The notes under the pieces were generated by a model. That model had not been told where the DNA came from, did no database searches, and worked only from the letters and a program-made list of their open reading frames with translations. DNA of 64,000 bases from contig CAVZDP010000002.1 in the NCBI GenBank assembly GCA_963774075.1, forward strand, positions 310,001 to 374,000, given 5' to 3'. Source of the stretch: JBBQNR01 sp963774075. GTDB lineage: Bacteria; Actinomycetota; Thermoleophilia; Solirubrobacterales; JBBDJG01. Numbering within the stretch: position 1 is the first letter of the stretch; every line of letters begins with the position of its first letter. The translations under genes and the position numbers were made by a program. Positions 1 through 7,206 of this stretch are shown here, one piece after another.

Positions 1-134
1 CCACTGCGGTCACTGTAGGCGCCGGCGATGATCTCGTAGCGGCCGATGCCCTCGAGCATCGCGACCTTGGTCTCGTACGGCAGGCAGTCGATGACCGCGT
101 GCATGCGCTCGGCTCTCTTCGCCTCTCGTCGCAT
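1..134 (-). CDS. Hypothetical protein, N-terminal part (runs off window)
   Basis: The first 44 codons of a minus-strand gene are visible, starting MRREAKRAERMHAVID. The ATG at 134-132 is preceded by a good GGAGGG ribosome binding site five bases upstream. The visible part is basic at its N-terminus and has no signal peptide or membrane segment. It is divergent from the LLM oxidoreductase gene, with only 53 bp between the two starts. I do not recognise the family and no function can be assigned from this fragment. Confidence 0.55.
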   Translation of the reverse strand, partial: MRREAKRAERMHAVIDCLPYETKVAMLEGIGRYEIIAGAYSDRS

Positions 135-187
135 GGGAGCCCTCCAGGATAAGCTCTGCGGCCTCTGAAGGAAGGGCGGGGGTACGA

Positions 188-1222
188 ATGCGACTTGGAT
201 TGCATGCTGGCTACTGGGGTCTGGGCCTCTCGGGCGAGGAGCAGCTGAGGCTCGCCAAGGCGGCCGATGAGCTCGGATACCACTCGGTTTGGGCCGCTGA
301 AGCCTACGGCTCGGATGCCGCGACGGTGATGGCGTGGCTCGCGTGCAACACGGAAAAGGTGAAGATCGCCTCCGGGATCTTCCAGATGCCCGCCCGCACG
401 CCGGCCATGACTGCGATGACCGCGGCGACGCTCGACAACATCTCCGACGGGCGCGTGCTGCTCGGTCTCGGGATGTCCGGCCCCCAGGTCGTGGAGGGCT
501 GGCACGGCCAGCCGTTCGACCACCAGCTCCAGCGCACCCGCGAGTACATCGGCGTGGTGCGCAAGGCGCTCGCGCGCGAGACGCTCACGAACGACGGCGA
601 GTTCTACGCGCTGCCACGCCCGGGCGGTCCCGGCAAGCCGCTGAAGCTCATCATCAAGCCGGTGCAAGAGCGGATCCCGATCTACCTGGCGGCGATCGGC
701 CCGAAGAACACTGCGCTCGCCGGCGAGCTCGCGGACGGCTGGCTGCCGACGTTCTTCGCGCCCGACCACATCGACGTGCTGCGCGCGCCGCTGGAAGAGG
801 GCGCCAAGCGCGCCGGGCGCTCGTTGGAAGAGATCGACGTGGCGCCGATGACCTCCCTGGTCATCGACGACGACATCGACCGTGCGCGCGACTTGATACG
901 CCCGTTCGCCGCTCTTTACGTCGGCGGCATGGGCTCGCGTAAGAAGAACTTCTACAAGGACCTCGTCACGCGCTACGGATACGGAGAGGCTGCACAGAAG
1001 GTGCAGGATCTCTATCTGGATCAGAAGTACGACGAGGCGATGGCCGCGCTGCCGTCCGATCTGCTCGACAAGACCGCTCTCGTGGGGCCGAAGGACGTCG
1101 TGCGCGAGCGTCTCGCCGTTTACCGTGACGCGGGCGTCGGCACTTTGCTCGTGACTCCGATGGCCCAGACCGTGGACCGGCGGATCGAGATGATGGGCGA
1201 GCTCGCAGAGCTCGCGGCTTGA
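188..1222 (+). CDS. LLM-class F420-dependent oxidoreductase
   Basis: The 344-residue product has the bacterial luciferase-like monooxygenase fold signature. It begins MRLGLHAGYWG, continues with AKAADELGYHSVWAAEAY, and has the ISDGRVLLGLGMSGPQVVEG segment typical of actinobacterial F420-dependent TIM-barrel oxidoreductases. Such enzymes use coenzyme F420 (or FMN) for hydride transfer to varied substrates, so the substrate here cannot be predicted. Length is normal for the family. The ATG has a purine-rich GGCGGGGG upstream. Its stop overlaps the TTG start of the following glycosyltransferase, so the two genes are probably co-translated, perhaps in modification of a glycosylated lipid or secondary metabolite. 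Confidence 0.85.
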   Translation: MRLGLHAGYWGLGLSGEEQLRLAKAADELGYHSVWAAEAYGSDAATVMAWLACNTEKVKIASGIFQMPARTPAMTAMTAATLDNISDGRVLLGLGMSGPQVVEGWHGQPFDHQLQRTREYIGVVRKALARETLTNDGEFYALPRPGGPGKPLKLIIKPVQERIPIYLAAIGPKNTALAGELADGWLPTFFAPDHIDVLRAPLEEGAKRAGRSLEEIDVAPMTSLVIDDDIDRARDLIRPFAALYVGGMGSRKKNFYKDLVTRYGYGEAAQKVQDLYLDQKYDEAMAALPSDLLDKTALVGPKDVVRERLAVYRDAGVGTLLVTPMAQTVDRRIEMMGELAELAA

Positions 1223-2478
1223 GCACCCCCGGCCCCGCACGCGACTACGTCGCCGAGCCCTCCGAGCACCCGCTGCGGCTGCTGCTGGGCGCGTTCGGCG
1301 ACCCGGGGCACGCATTTCCGCTGATAGCGCTCGGCAAGAGGCTGACCGAGATGGGCCACGAGGTGGCGCTACAGACCTGGAGCAAGTGGCGCGAGCACGC
1401 GGAGAACGAGGGAATGAATTTCTACCCGGCTCCCGAGTACCAGGTCTTTCCCACGCGCGAGCGGCCGCTCAAGCCCTACGAGGCCGTGGGCCGCGCGGTC
1501 GGCGAGACGCGCCCGCTGGTGGCCGAGCTCCAGCCCGACGCGGTCGTCACGGACATCCTGACGCTGGCGCCGGCGCTTGCCGCGGAGCTCGAGGGGCGCC
1601 CCTGGGCGACGGTCGTCCCGCACGTGTATCCCCCGCCTGCGCTGGGGCTGCCGCCGTTCGGGATCGCCGCCATGCCCGCTCGGCACGCGCTCGGGCGGCT
1701 CGGCTGGCGGCTCGCCTCGATGGTGACGAATGCCGGCCTGGAGCGCGGCCGGCGCGAGCTGAACGAGACCCGTGAGCGCGTCGGGTTGCCCGTGCTCGCG
1801 CACCAGCACGGCGGCATCAGCCCGGAGTTGTGCATGGTCGCTACCTTCCCCCAGCTCGAGTACCCCCGCCCCTGGCCGCAGAGCGTGAGGATCACCGGCC
1901 CGCTCGCCTGGGAGCCGCCCGCGCGCGCGGTCGAGTCGCCGCCGGGCCGCGCGCCGCTCGTGCTCGTCGCCCCGAGCACCTCACAGGACCCAGAGCTCGA
2001 GCTGGTCGGGGCGGCCCTACGTGGCCTGGCGCGATCGCCCGTACGCGTGCTCGCCACCTCCAACCGGCCGCTTCCGGCGGCACCACCGCCCGTGCCGTCG
2101 AACGCCCGGCTGGTCGAGTGGCTCTCCTACTCGGCGGCAATGCCACATGCGGACGTCGTGGTGTGCCACGGCGGGCACGGCACATTGATGCGAGCGCTCT
2201 CGTGCGGTGTTCCCGTCGTGTCGGTGCCCGCGGCCGGCGACATGGCGGAGAACTCCGTACGGGTTCAGTGGGCGGGCGCGGGGATCAGCCTGCCACGGCG
2301 CTTCCTGTCGGCACGCACTTTGCGCTGGACCGTCGAGCGGGTGCTCGCCGAGCCGGCCTTTCGCCTTCGCGCACGTGAGCTCGCGAACTGGGCGGACCGC
2401 AACGACGGCAACCTGGCCGCCGCTGAGCTCGTACAAAGGTTCGCGATCGCGCGCTCACCGGGACGGCGCGAGGCATAG
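1219..2478 (+). CDS. GT1 (MGT/UGT-type) glycosyltransferase
   Basis: The 419-residue product is a GT-B fold glycosyltransferase of the macrolide/UDP-glucuronosyl type. The N-terminal Rossmann half starts LRLLLGAFGDPGHAFPLIAL. The donor-binding signature CHGGHGTLMRALSCG followed by GVPVVSVPAAGDMAENS lies near residues 315-345, where the His-Gly-Gly motif contacts the nucleotide sugar. It probably transfers a hexose from a nucleotide sugar to a small lipophilic acceptor in the cytoplasm; the acceptor is unknown. The TTG start overlaps the upstream LLM oxidoreductase stop (TTGA), indicating coupling; no better in-frame start precedes the fold. It converges on the RTX gene. Confidence 0.85.
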   Translation: MSTPGPARDYVAEPSEHPLRLLLGAFGDPGHAFPLIALGKRLTEMGHEVALQTWSKWREHAENEGMNFYPAPEYQVFPTRERPLKPYEAVGRAVGETRPLVAELQPDAVVTDILTLAPALAAELEGRPWATVVPHVYPPPALGLPPFGIAAMPARHALGRLGWRLASMVTNAGLERGRRELNETRERVGLPVLAHQHGGISPELCMVATFPQLEYPRPWPQSVRITGPLAWEPPARAVESPPGRAPLVLVAPSTSQDPELELVGAALRGLARSPVRVLATSNRPLPAAPPPVPSNARLVEWLSYSAAMPHADVVVCHGGHGTLMRALSCGVPVVSVPAAGDMAENSVRVQWAGAGISLPRRFLSARTLRWTVERVLAEPAFRLRARELANWADRNDGNLAAAELVQRFAIARSPGRREA

Positions 2479-2506
2479 AGGTTCGCCCCGCGCCTGCGCC
2501 CTATGG

Positions 2507-3514
2507 CTAGCGCCTGATCTCGCAGCGGCGGGTTCGATCGCCGCGGTCGGCCCCGAGCACGACGTCGTAGCCGCGCCCGCAATCGATCACGTCGCGGCCG
2601 TGGCCGCCGTCGATGCGGTCGTTGCCGCCTCCGCCCGAGATGCGGTCGTTGCCGCTGTTGCCGAAGATCGTGTCGTTGCCGCCGCCGCCCCTGATCCGGT
2701 CGTTGCCGCTCGTGCCCGGCACGTGATCACCCCAGATCACGTCGCCACCATTCTTGCCTACCAGCACGTCGCGGCCCGAGTTGCCGAGCAGCGTGTCGTT
2801 GCGGCGGGTGCCGACGAGCTTGTACAGACCGCCGCCGTCGACGCGGGTGACGCCCTGCTCCGGCTGGCGTGGCGGAGCACTCGTGACCTCGAAGCGCTCG
2901 CAGCGACGGATCTTCGAGCGCTTGCCGTCGCTCGGGTCGCCATAGACGACGTCGTTGCCGGACCCGCAGTCGATCACGTGATCGGACAGGCCCGACTGCT
3001 CGGCCGAGTAGATCGCGTCGTCTCCGGGTCCGCCGCGAAGGCGATCCTTCGAGCTGCCGCCGATGAGCGTGTCGTTGCCCGAGCCTCCGCGAAGGCGATC
3101 CGGCGCGGTGCCGCCGTCGAGCCGGTCGTGGCCGCTGCCGCCGCTAAGGCGATCATTGGCGGCTTGCCCGGTCAGCGTGTCGTTGTCCGGCCCTCCGACC
3201 AGACGGTCACCCGAGAAGCCACCGACCAGATTGTCGTGGCCGCGGCCCCCCAGCATCCGGTCCGGGCCGGTCGCCCCGTTCAGGACGTCGTTCCCCGAGC
3301 GGCCGAAGATGCGATCCGGCCCGCGGAAGCCGTAGAGGCGATCGTCGTGGCGGGAACCGCGCAACGTGTCGGCGCCGGCGGCCCCGCGAGAGACGCGCGC
3401 ATCCGACGAGTCAGTGGACAGAGAAAGGCCGGCTGTTATCCCGGCGATCAGCGCAAGGGCTGCTGCGAGCATGACCCATGCGCTACGAACCCCAGTGGTG
3501 GCTAGGCGTAGCAA
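2507..3514 (-). CDS. Secreted RTX-type (hemolysin-like) calcium-binding repeat protein
   Basis: The 335-residue product has a signal peptide (hydrophobic stretch about residues 13-32, AWVMLAAALALIAGITAGLS). Two blocks of RTX nonapeptides of the GGxGxDxL type follow, roughly residues 45-170 (about 13 copies) and 240-320 (about 8 copies). They are separated by a segment with paired cysteines (VIDCGSGND and RRCERF), and a similar pair lies near the C-terminus. RTX repeats fold into a calcium-loaded parallel beta-roll outside the cell. No enzymatic domain is visible, so it may be a structural or surface protein. The TTG start is supported by an AAGGAG site five bases upstream. It follows a c-di-AMP-type riboswitch, which makes its expression likely responsive to envelope or osmotic state. 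Confidence 0.85.
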   Translation of the reverse strand: MLRLATTGVRSAWVMLAAALALIAGITAGLSLSTDSSDARVSRGAAGADTLRGSRHDDRLYGFRGPDRIFGRSGNDVLNGATGPDRMLGGRGHDNLVGGFSGDRLVGGPDNDTLTGQAANDRLSGGSGHDRLDGGTAPDRLRGGSGNDTLIGGSSKDRLRGGPGDDAIYSAEQSGLSDHVIDCGSGNDVVYGDPSDGKRSKIRRCERFEVTSAPPRQPEQGVTRVDGGGLYKLVGTRRNDTLLGNSGRDVLVGKNGGDVIWGDHVPGTSGNDRIRGGGGNDTIFGNSGNDRISGGGGNDRIDGGHGRDVIDCGRGYDVVLGADRGDRTRRCEIRR

Positions 3515-3527
3515 AGCAACTCCTTCT

Positions 3528-3650
3528 TCGGCCTACGGGGTTAGCTGACGGGCTAGCGCTAAAGGAGACTGCGCCTCCACCGGAGTGGATTAGCCCCAAC
3601 AACTCGGTTCCCCCGCTCTCCGCGCAGCGACACGGAGACTCGGCGTTTGC
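3528..3650 (-). promoter_or_regulatory. c-di-AMP (ydaO/yuaA-type) riboswitch
   Basis: Read on the minus strand, the leader of the RTX gene contains the conserved ydaO-class blocks in the right order. GAGCGGGGGAACC is at 3618-3606, GGGGCTAATCC at 3597-3587, and GTCAGCTAACCCCGTAGGC at 3549-3531. A peripheral hairpin TCTCCG...CGGAGA precedes the first block, as in the Bacillus ydaO RNA. The last block ends only 16 bases upstream of the TTG start, next to the ribosome binding site. Actinobacterial members usually control resuscitation-promoting factor and cell-wall hydrolase genes. A possible -10 (TACACT, 3672-3667) would start the transcript just before the aptamer. Confidence 0.88.
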
Positions 3651-3762
3651 CTTGTTGAAGTGCGGCAGTGTAGTGGATAGCTACGACGCCGTTGCGGGCA
3701 TTCCCCCTCATTGCGGTCCTGGCCGCAAAACGGGCATCGTGTTGGGCTGACTCGATCGGACA

Positions 3763-3789
3763 AGAAGCGCCCCATATAGGGGCGCTTCT
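3763..3789 (-). terminator. Strong hairpin, probable terminator of the 3958-4572 gene
   Basis: A perfect 11-bp inverted repeat (AGAAGCGCCCC / GGGGCGCTTCT) with a 5-base loop lies between the secreted-protein gene and the riboswitch-controlled RTX gene. On the minus strand it is followed by a short T-rich stretch (TGTCC preceded by TTCT), so it is a weak-U-tract terminator candidate that would insulate the riboswitch leader from upstream transcription. It could also act on the plus strand. Confidence 0.5.
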
Positions 3790-3865
3790 GTCGTCTCCGG
3801 ACCGCGTGGCGGTCCTTGAATGGGTCACGCCCTCTTCACAAGCGACTGTGGAACGCGGCTAGTAT

Positions 3866-3946
3866 TGCCGCAACGGACCATCCAGTCCATGCAAGGAGGC
3901 GCGCATCGGGTGGGCGTCGCAAAGCGCGGCGCTCGCCCGTTTTTTC
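3866..3946 (+). ncRNA. Putative small RNA ending in an intrinsic terminator
   Basis: On the plus strand a 10-bp stem (3907-3916 with 3930-3939, two G-T wobbles) is followed directly by six T residues (3940-3945), a textbook intrinsic terminator. No plus-strand gene ends here: both flanking genes are on the minus strand. A TAGTAT box at 3861-3866, with TTCACA 19 bases further upstream, could be a promoter and would give an RNA of roughly 75-80 nt. I recognise no known RNA family (not SRP RNA, 6S or a tRNA). The rest of the 3515-3957 gap holds the riboswitch, the 3763-3789 hairpin and a small 7-bp hairpin near 3799-3815. Confidence 0.35.
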
Positions 3947-3957
3947 TCGAGGGCTGC

Positions 3958-4572
3958 CTAACTTCCTCCGGTCGTGATCGTAGCCGTCAGCCCGCCGAGG
4001 CGCATGCCGGACTCGAAGACGTCGGTGTTGAAGTAGACGTTCAGCACCAGCGCCGTCTGCAACTGCAGGCGAACGTCCGCCCGGAAGATGATCGATCCGT
4101 TCGGGCCGTCGCTTCTCACCGGGTTGGTCAGATCGGCTGTCGGCAGGCGCAGCACCAGATCGTTGGTCACGGCGTTCAGGGTGTGGAGGTTGCCAAAGTT
4201 GCGGATCCGCAGGTTGGACGTCTTGACCGTTCCCTCGACCGCAGAGAAGTCCTCGTTGTACTTGAGCATCTGGAGGCCGCCGGCCAGGTCGATCGTTCCG
4301 CTCATGTCGAAGGGATCGATGCTTCCGCCCGCGATCGGGAAGGTGACGGTCGGCAGAGGGTACGTGCTGAGCTCCGCGGGCCAGTCCGCGTATGAGTAGA
4401 TGTTGTCGCTCGCCATCTTCGTGTACGTGTCCCAGTCGGCCAGCAGCACGGCGTTGGTCCCGGTGACCGGAACCTGCGCTGCCCTGGCGGAGGGAGCGGA
4501 GAGGGCGAGTACGGTCAGGGCGGCAAGCGCGGCGACTAGCACGCGCGCGCGGGGGAGCACCCGTATCGACAT
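3958..4572 (-). CDS. Secreted protein of unknown function
   Basis: The 204-residue product starts with a classical signal peptide (MSIRVLPRARVLVAALAALT, Ala-rich core, probable cleavage after SARA near residue 32). The mature part is rich in beta-prone stretches and has no cysteine, no membrane segment and no motif I recognise. Segments such as GTVKTSNLRIRNFGNL and GSIIFRADVRLQLQTALVLN suggest an all-beta sandwich. The ATG is preceded by a strong AGGAGG six bases upstream. It is a stand-alone gene; the 212-bp gap upstream separates it from the divergent broken SnoaL-like gene. Confidence 0.75.
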   Translation of the reverse strand: MSIRVLPRARVLVAALAALTVLALSAPSARAAQVPVTGTNAVLLADWDTYTKMASDNIYSYADWPAELSTYPLPTVTFPIAGGSIDPFDMSGTIDLAGGLQMLKYNEDFSAVEGTVKTSNLRIRNFGNLHTLNAVTNDLVLRLPTADLTNPVRSDGPNGSIIFRADVRLQLQTALVLNVYFNTDVFESGMRLGGLTATITTGGS

Positions 4573-4784
4573 GCGTTTCCTCCTTGGCTAGAGCACTGAA
4601 ACCGCGAACAGCGCTCCCGCCTCACTGCCCTGAAGTGTAGGGATCTTGTGAAGAAAGTGTGTGGATGGGGCGGCCCTGAGCGCTGGGATACCTGCCCGAT
4701 CTCGAGGCCGTTGGTCTGACCGCTTAGCCCTATGGCCACCAAGCTCCACGGGTCCGTTTCGTGGCTGCGAGATACTCCAACGCG

Positions 4785-5212
4785 ATGTCGCGGGAGAACG
4801 TCGAACTGGCCAGGCGCGGGTACGTGGCCCTTTCGAGATCTTCTGGAGCGGGCGACGGCCGGAGAGGACATCAGCGACGCTCCCGAGTGGGAGGTCTGGG
4901 GACGCGGATGTTGTGATCGTGGAAATCGCCGACTACCCGGATACCGTGACCTACCGCGGCCACGAGGGGATGCGACGCTGGCTCGAGGGCTGGCTCGACG
5001 CCTTCGACGAGATGTCGGTCGAACCACTGGAGTTCATCCCCGCCGGCGACCACGTCGTGGTGCCCACCCACCAGCGGTTCCGCTCGAAGTCTGGGGTCAG
5101 CGTGGAACAGCACATCACCCAGGTGCTTCGATTCCGCGACGGCAAAGTGACCTACGCAACCGGCTACCGCGACAAGTCGAAGGCACTCGAAGCCGCCGGC
5201 CTCCCGGAGTAG
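4785..5212 (+). pseudogene. SnoaL-like (NTF2-fold) protein, broken by two frameshifts
   Basis: The start MSRENVELARRGYVA is the usual N-terminus of the SnoaL-like family in this group, but the reading frame must change twice to reach the conserved end. Frame 1 runs to about 4832. The next frame supplies FRDLLERATAGEDIS up to EWEVW near 4892. A third frame supplies DADVVIVEIADYPDT, YRGHEGMRRWLEG and the C-terminus ending AAGLPE. Both shifts are consistent with one extra base each, at CCCTTT and at GGGG, and the total length (428 nt) is two bases over a multiple of three. Family members are small cone-shaped proteins that bind or isomerise polyketide or steroid-like ligands. The shifts may be true decay or homopolymer errors. 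Confidence 0.7.
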
Positions 5213-5389
5213 GCGATGTCGCAGGAGAACGTGGAGATCGTCGACGTCGGGGAGTGCGCCTGCTGCCAGGAGTTCGCAGTGCACCTGCGTGGCCGCAGCG
5301 GCTTAGGGCGTCAGCTGAGCGCTCGGGACGTCGATGTTAGGGTGGCGACGAATCGGCTCCCGCCGGGAGCCACCACCAGGGAGCATCGG

Positions 5390-6079
5390 GTGTCGATCCG
5401 TCATCGTCCTCCATCACTCAAGTGGTGGAGACTGGGGGCACTCCTCCTCGTCGGCCTGCTATTCCTCGCCGCGTTCGTCGGTGCCGGGTGTGGTGGGAAC
5501 GATGAGGGCGACGGCGGAGACGAGACGAACGCCGAGCAGTCGGCCGGGGAGGCGGCGAAATCCGAGCAGCAGCCATCTCAGGCGCAGCTCAGACGGTTCT
5601 TGATGCGCAAGGACGAGGAGCCCGGCTTCCGTCCGGTCGAGCAGCCGCGCACCGACACGGGCGTCGAGGCGTTCGTGAACGGCGGCGGCCTGACGCAGGC
5701 CGACGCGCGGCGACTGCGCAGCGAGGGGTTCATCTCGTTCACCTTCCAGCCGATCGAAGGCCCTCGGACTGCCGGGGTCACGAACGTCGCCCTGTACAAA
5801 GCCACTGAAGGCGCGAAGCACAGCATGGCGCACGACTCGCGCGCGAGCGTGATCCGAGCAATCGGCGACACGAAGTTCCGACCCTTCCCGGTCCCGGGCG
5901 TTCCGGGGGCACGCGGCTGGACGGGGCGGGACAAGCACGGGCATCACATCGGCCACGTCTACTGGGTTCAGGGTCGGTGCTTCCTCGTTCTGGGTAACGA
6001 GGGTCCCGGGCCGTTCGCCGGCCCATTGTCGACAGGCGCGCGGGCGATCTACGAGCGCACGAACGGGGAGTGCCCCTAA
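5390..6079 (+). CDS. Putative secreted lipoprotein of unknown function
   Basis: The GTG at 5390 with AGGGAG seven bases upstream is the preferred start and gives 229 residues. The N-terminus has basic residues, a hydrophobic core (LGALLLVGLLFLAAFVG) and a lipobox-like AGC at about residue 33, followed by an acidic, Gly/Asp/Glu-rich linker. This is typical of a lipid-anchored protein outside the membrane. The frame is open back to an ATG at 5216. The MSQENVEIV encoded there looks like the start of a second, truncated SnoaL gene and not part of this protein. The mature domain (about residues 65-229) has two cysteines near its end and no motif I recognise. Its neighbour downstream is tRNA-Asn on the other strand. 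Confidence 0.65.
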   Translation: MSIRHRPPSLKWWRLGALLLVGLLFLAAFVGAGCGGNDEGDGGDETNAEQSAGEAAKSEQQPSQAQLRRFLMRKDEEPGFRPVEQPRTDTGVEAFVNGGGLTQADARRLRSEGFISFTFQPIEGPRTAGVTNVALYKATEGAKHSMAHDSRASVIRAIGDTKFRPFPVPGVPGARGWTGRDKHGHHIGHVYWVQGRCFLVLGNEGPGPFAGPLSTGARAIYERTNGECP

Positions 6080-6119
6080 GAATTGAGCCCCCATTGGGGC
6101 CCCGAATCGCGGAACCTAG

Positions 6120-6192
6120 CTCCGGGGGCGAGACTCGAACTCGCAACCTACTGGTTAACAGCCAGCCGCTCTGCCGATTGAGCTACCCCGGA
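6120..6192 (-). tRNA. tRNA-Asn (anticodon GTT)
   Basis: The minus strand folds as a 73-nt tRNA with acceptor stem TCCGGGG/CCCCGGA, D-loop GTAGCTCAATCGGCAGAGC, anticodon stem-loop CTGGCTGTTAACCAG (anticodon GTT) and T-arm GCGAGTTCGAGTCTCGC. The 3' CCA is not encoded. It lies downstream of the sigma factor gene on the same strand. No integrase or duplicated 3' end is seen nearby, so there is no sign that it serves as an integration site. Confidence 0.95.
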
Positions 6193-6253
6193 CCGTGCGC
6201 CGCTGTCGCGACGCCCCTCGACTCTAGCAACGGCCTGGGCGTGAGCCCTCTGA

Positions 6254-6286
6254 GCTCCCGAAGTTCGCAACCTGAGCGAATTCCGG
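6254..6286. repeat. Dispersed palindromic repeat, copy 1
   Basis: This imperfect palindrome (GCTCCCGAAGTTCGC ... GCGAATTCCGG) sits two bases after the sigma factor stop codon. It matches two copies at 42519-42547 and 42560-42592, which also lie just after a minus-strand gene. It may form a hairpin at the 3' end of the sigma factor transcript. Confidence 0.55.
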
Positions 6287-6288
6287 AG

Positions 6289-7206
6289 TTATTCGACGGT
6301 TTCGCGCAGCGCCTTCGCGAGCCTGAACGACTGCAGGCGGCGGAGCGTCTTGAGCTCCATCTGGCGGATGCGCTCGCGCGTCACCCCGAGCGCCTTGCCG
6401 ACCTCCTCGAGGGTCATAGGCTCCTCGCCCGTCAGGCCGAAGCGAAGCTCGAGGATGCGACGCTCGCGCTCGCCGAGCCCGTCGAGGATGCGGCGGATGT
6501 CCTGGCGCATCATCGTGTCGGCCGCCATCTCGTCGGGCTGCGGGGTGTCCTCGTCCTCGATGAAGTCGCCGAGCGAGGCCTCAGACTCGCCGACCGGGGT
6601 TTCGAGGGAGATCGTCTCCCGCGTAAGGCGCTGGATCTCCTCCACCTTCGACGGCTTCATCTTCAGGATCTGCCCGATCTCGTCTGGTGACGGCTCGCGC
6701 CCGAGCTCCTGCATCAAGCTTCGCCGCGTGCGGGTGACGCGGTTCATGACGTCGGCCATGTGAACTGGAATGCGGATCGCTCGTCCCTGATCGGTGATCG
6801 CCCGCGAGATCGCCTGGCGGATCCACCAAGTCGCGTAGGTCGAGAACTTGAAGCCCTTGCGCCAGTCGAACTTCTCGACTGCGCGGATGAGACCGAGGTT
6901 CCCCTCCTGGATCAGGTCGAGCAACGTCAGGCCGCGACCCGCGTGCCGCTTGGCGATCGACACCACGAGCCGCAGGTTGGCCTCTATCAACGCCTCCTTT
7001 GCTCGCTGGTCGCCGCGCTCGATGAGCTTCGCCAGACGCACCTCGTCCGCCGCGCTCAGCAGAGAGACGGTGGCGATCTCCTTCAGATAAGACTGGACCG
7101 AGTCGGCCGAATAGTCGCTGGGCGAGTCCTTGGCTCTCTCGCGCTCCTGAGCCTGGCCGTTCGAGTGATCGTCGAGCTCTGCGTAGGCGTACTCGGCCGC
7201 GCTCAC
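6289..7206 (-). CDS. rpoD: Principal RNA polymerase sigma factor (sigma-70 family)
   Basis: The 305-residue product has region 1.2 (SVQSYLKEIATVSLLSAADE), regions 2.1-2.4 with NLRLVVSIAKRHAGRG, LLDLIQEGNLGLIRAVEKFD and KFSTYATWWIRQAISRAI, region 3, and a region 4.2 helix-turn-helix (TLEEVGKALGVTRERIRQME). It lacks a long region 1.1, as in short primary or primary-like sigmas. Its start overlaps the dnaG stop (ATGA), the classic macromolecular-synthesis arrangement, which supports the housekeeping role over an alternative sigma. It directs core RNA polymerase to -35/-10 promoters. A palindromic repeat and tRNA-Asn follow it. Confidence 0.92.
   Translation of the reverse strand: MSAAEYAYAELDDHSNGQAQERERAKDSPSDYSADSVQSYLKEIATVSLLSAADEVRLAKLIERGDQRAKEALIEANLRLVVSIAKRHAGRGLTLLDLIQEGNLGLIRAVEKFDWRKGFKFSTYATWWIRQAISRAITDQGRAIRIPVHMADVMNRVTRTRRSLMQELGREPSPDEIGQILKMKPSKVEEIQRLTRETISLETPVGESEASLGDFIEDEDTPQPDEMAADTMMRQDIRRILDGLGERERRILELRFGLTGEEPMTLEEVGKALGVTRERIRQMELKTLRRLQSFRLAKALRETVE

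Noticed and set aside
2207..3505. A plus-strand frame with regular VVAAxxxD-like repeats
   Set aside because: The periodicity is the reverse-strand image of the RTX nonapeptide repeats and not a separate repeat protein.
3590..3775. A minus-strand short frame with a CPFCGQ zinc-ribbon-like stretch
   Set aside because: It overlaps the riboswitch aptamer and the hairpin before it. Only two of the cysteines are in a plausible motif, and there is no ribosome binding site.
5216..5389. N-terminal extension of the lipoprotein from an ATG at 5216
   Set aside because: The added 58 residues begin like a SnoaL protein and would bury the signal peptide. The GTG at 5390 has a proper ribosome binding site.
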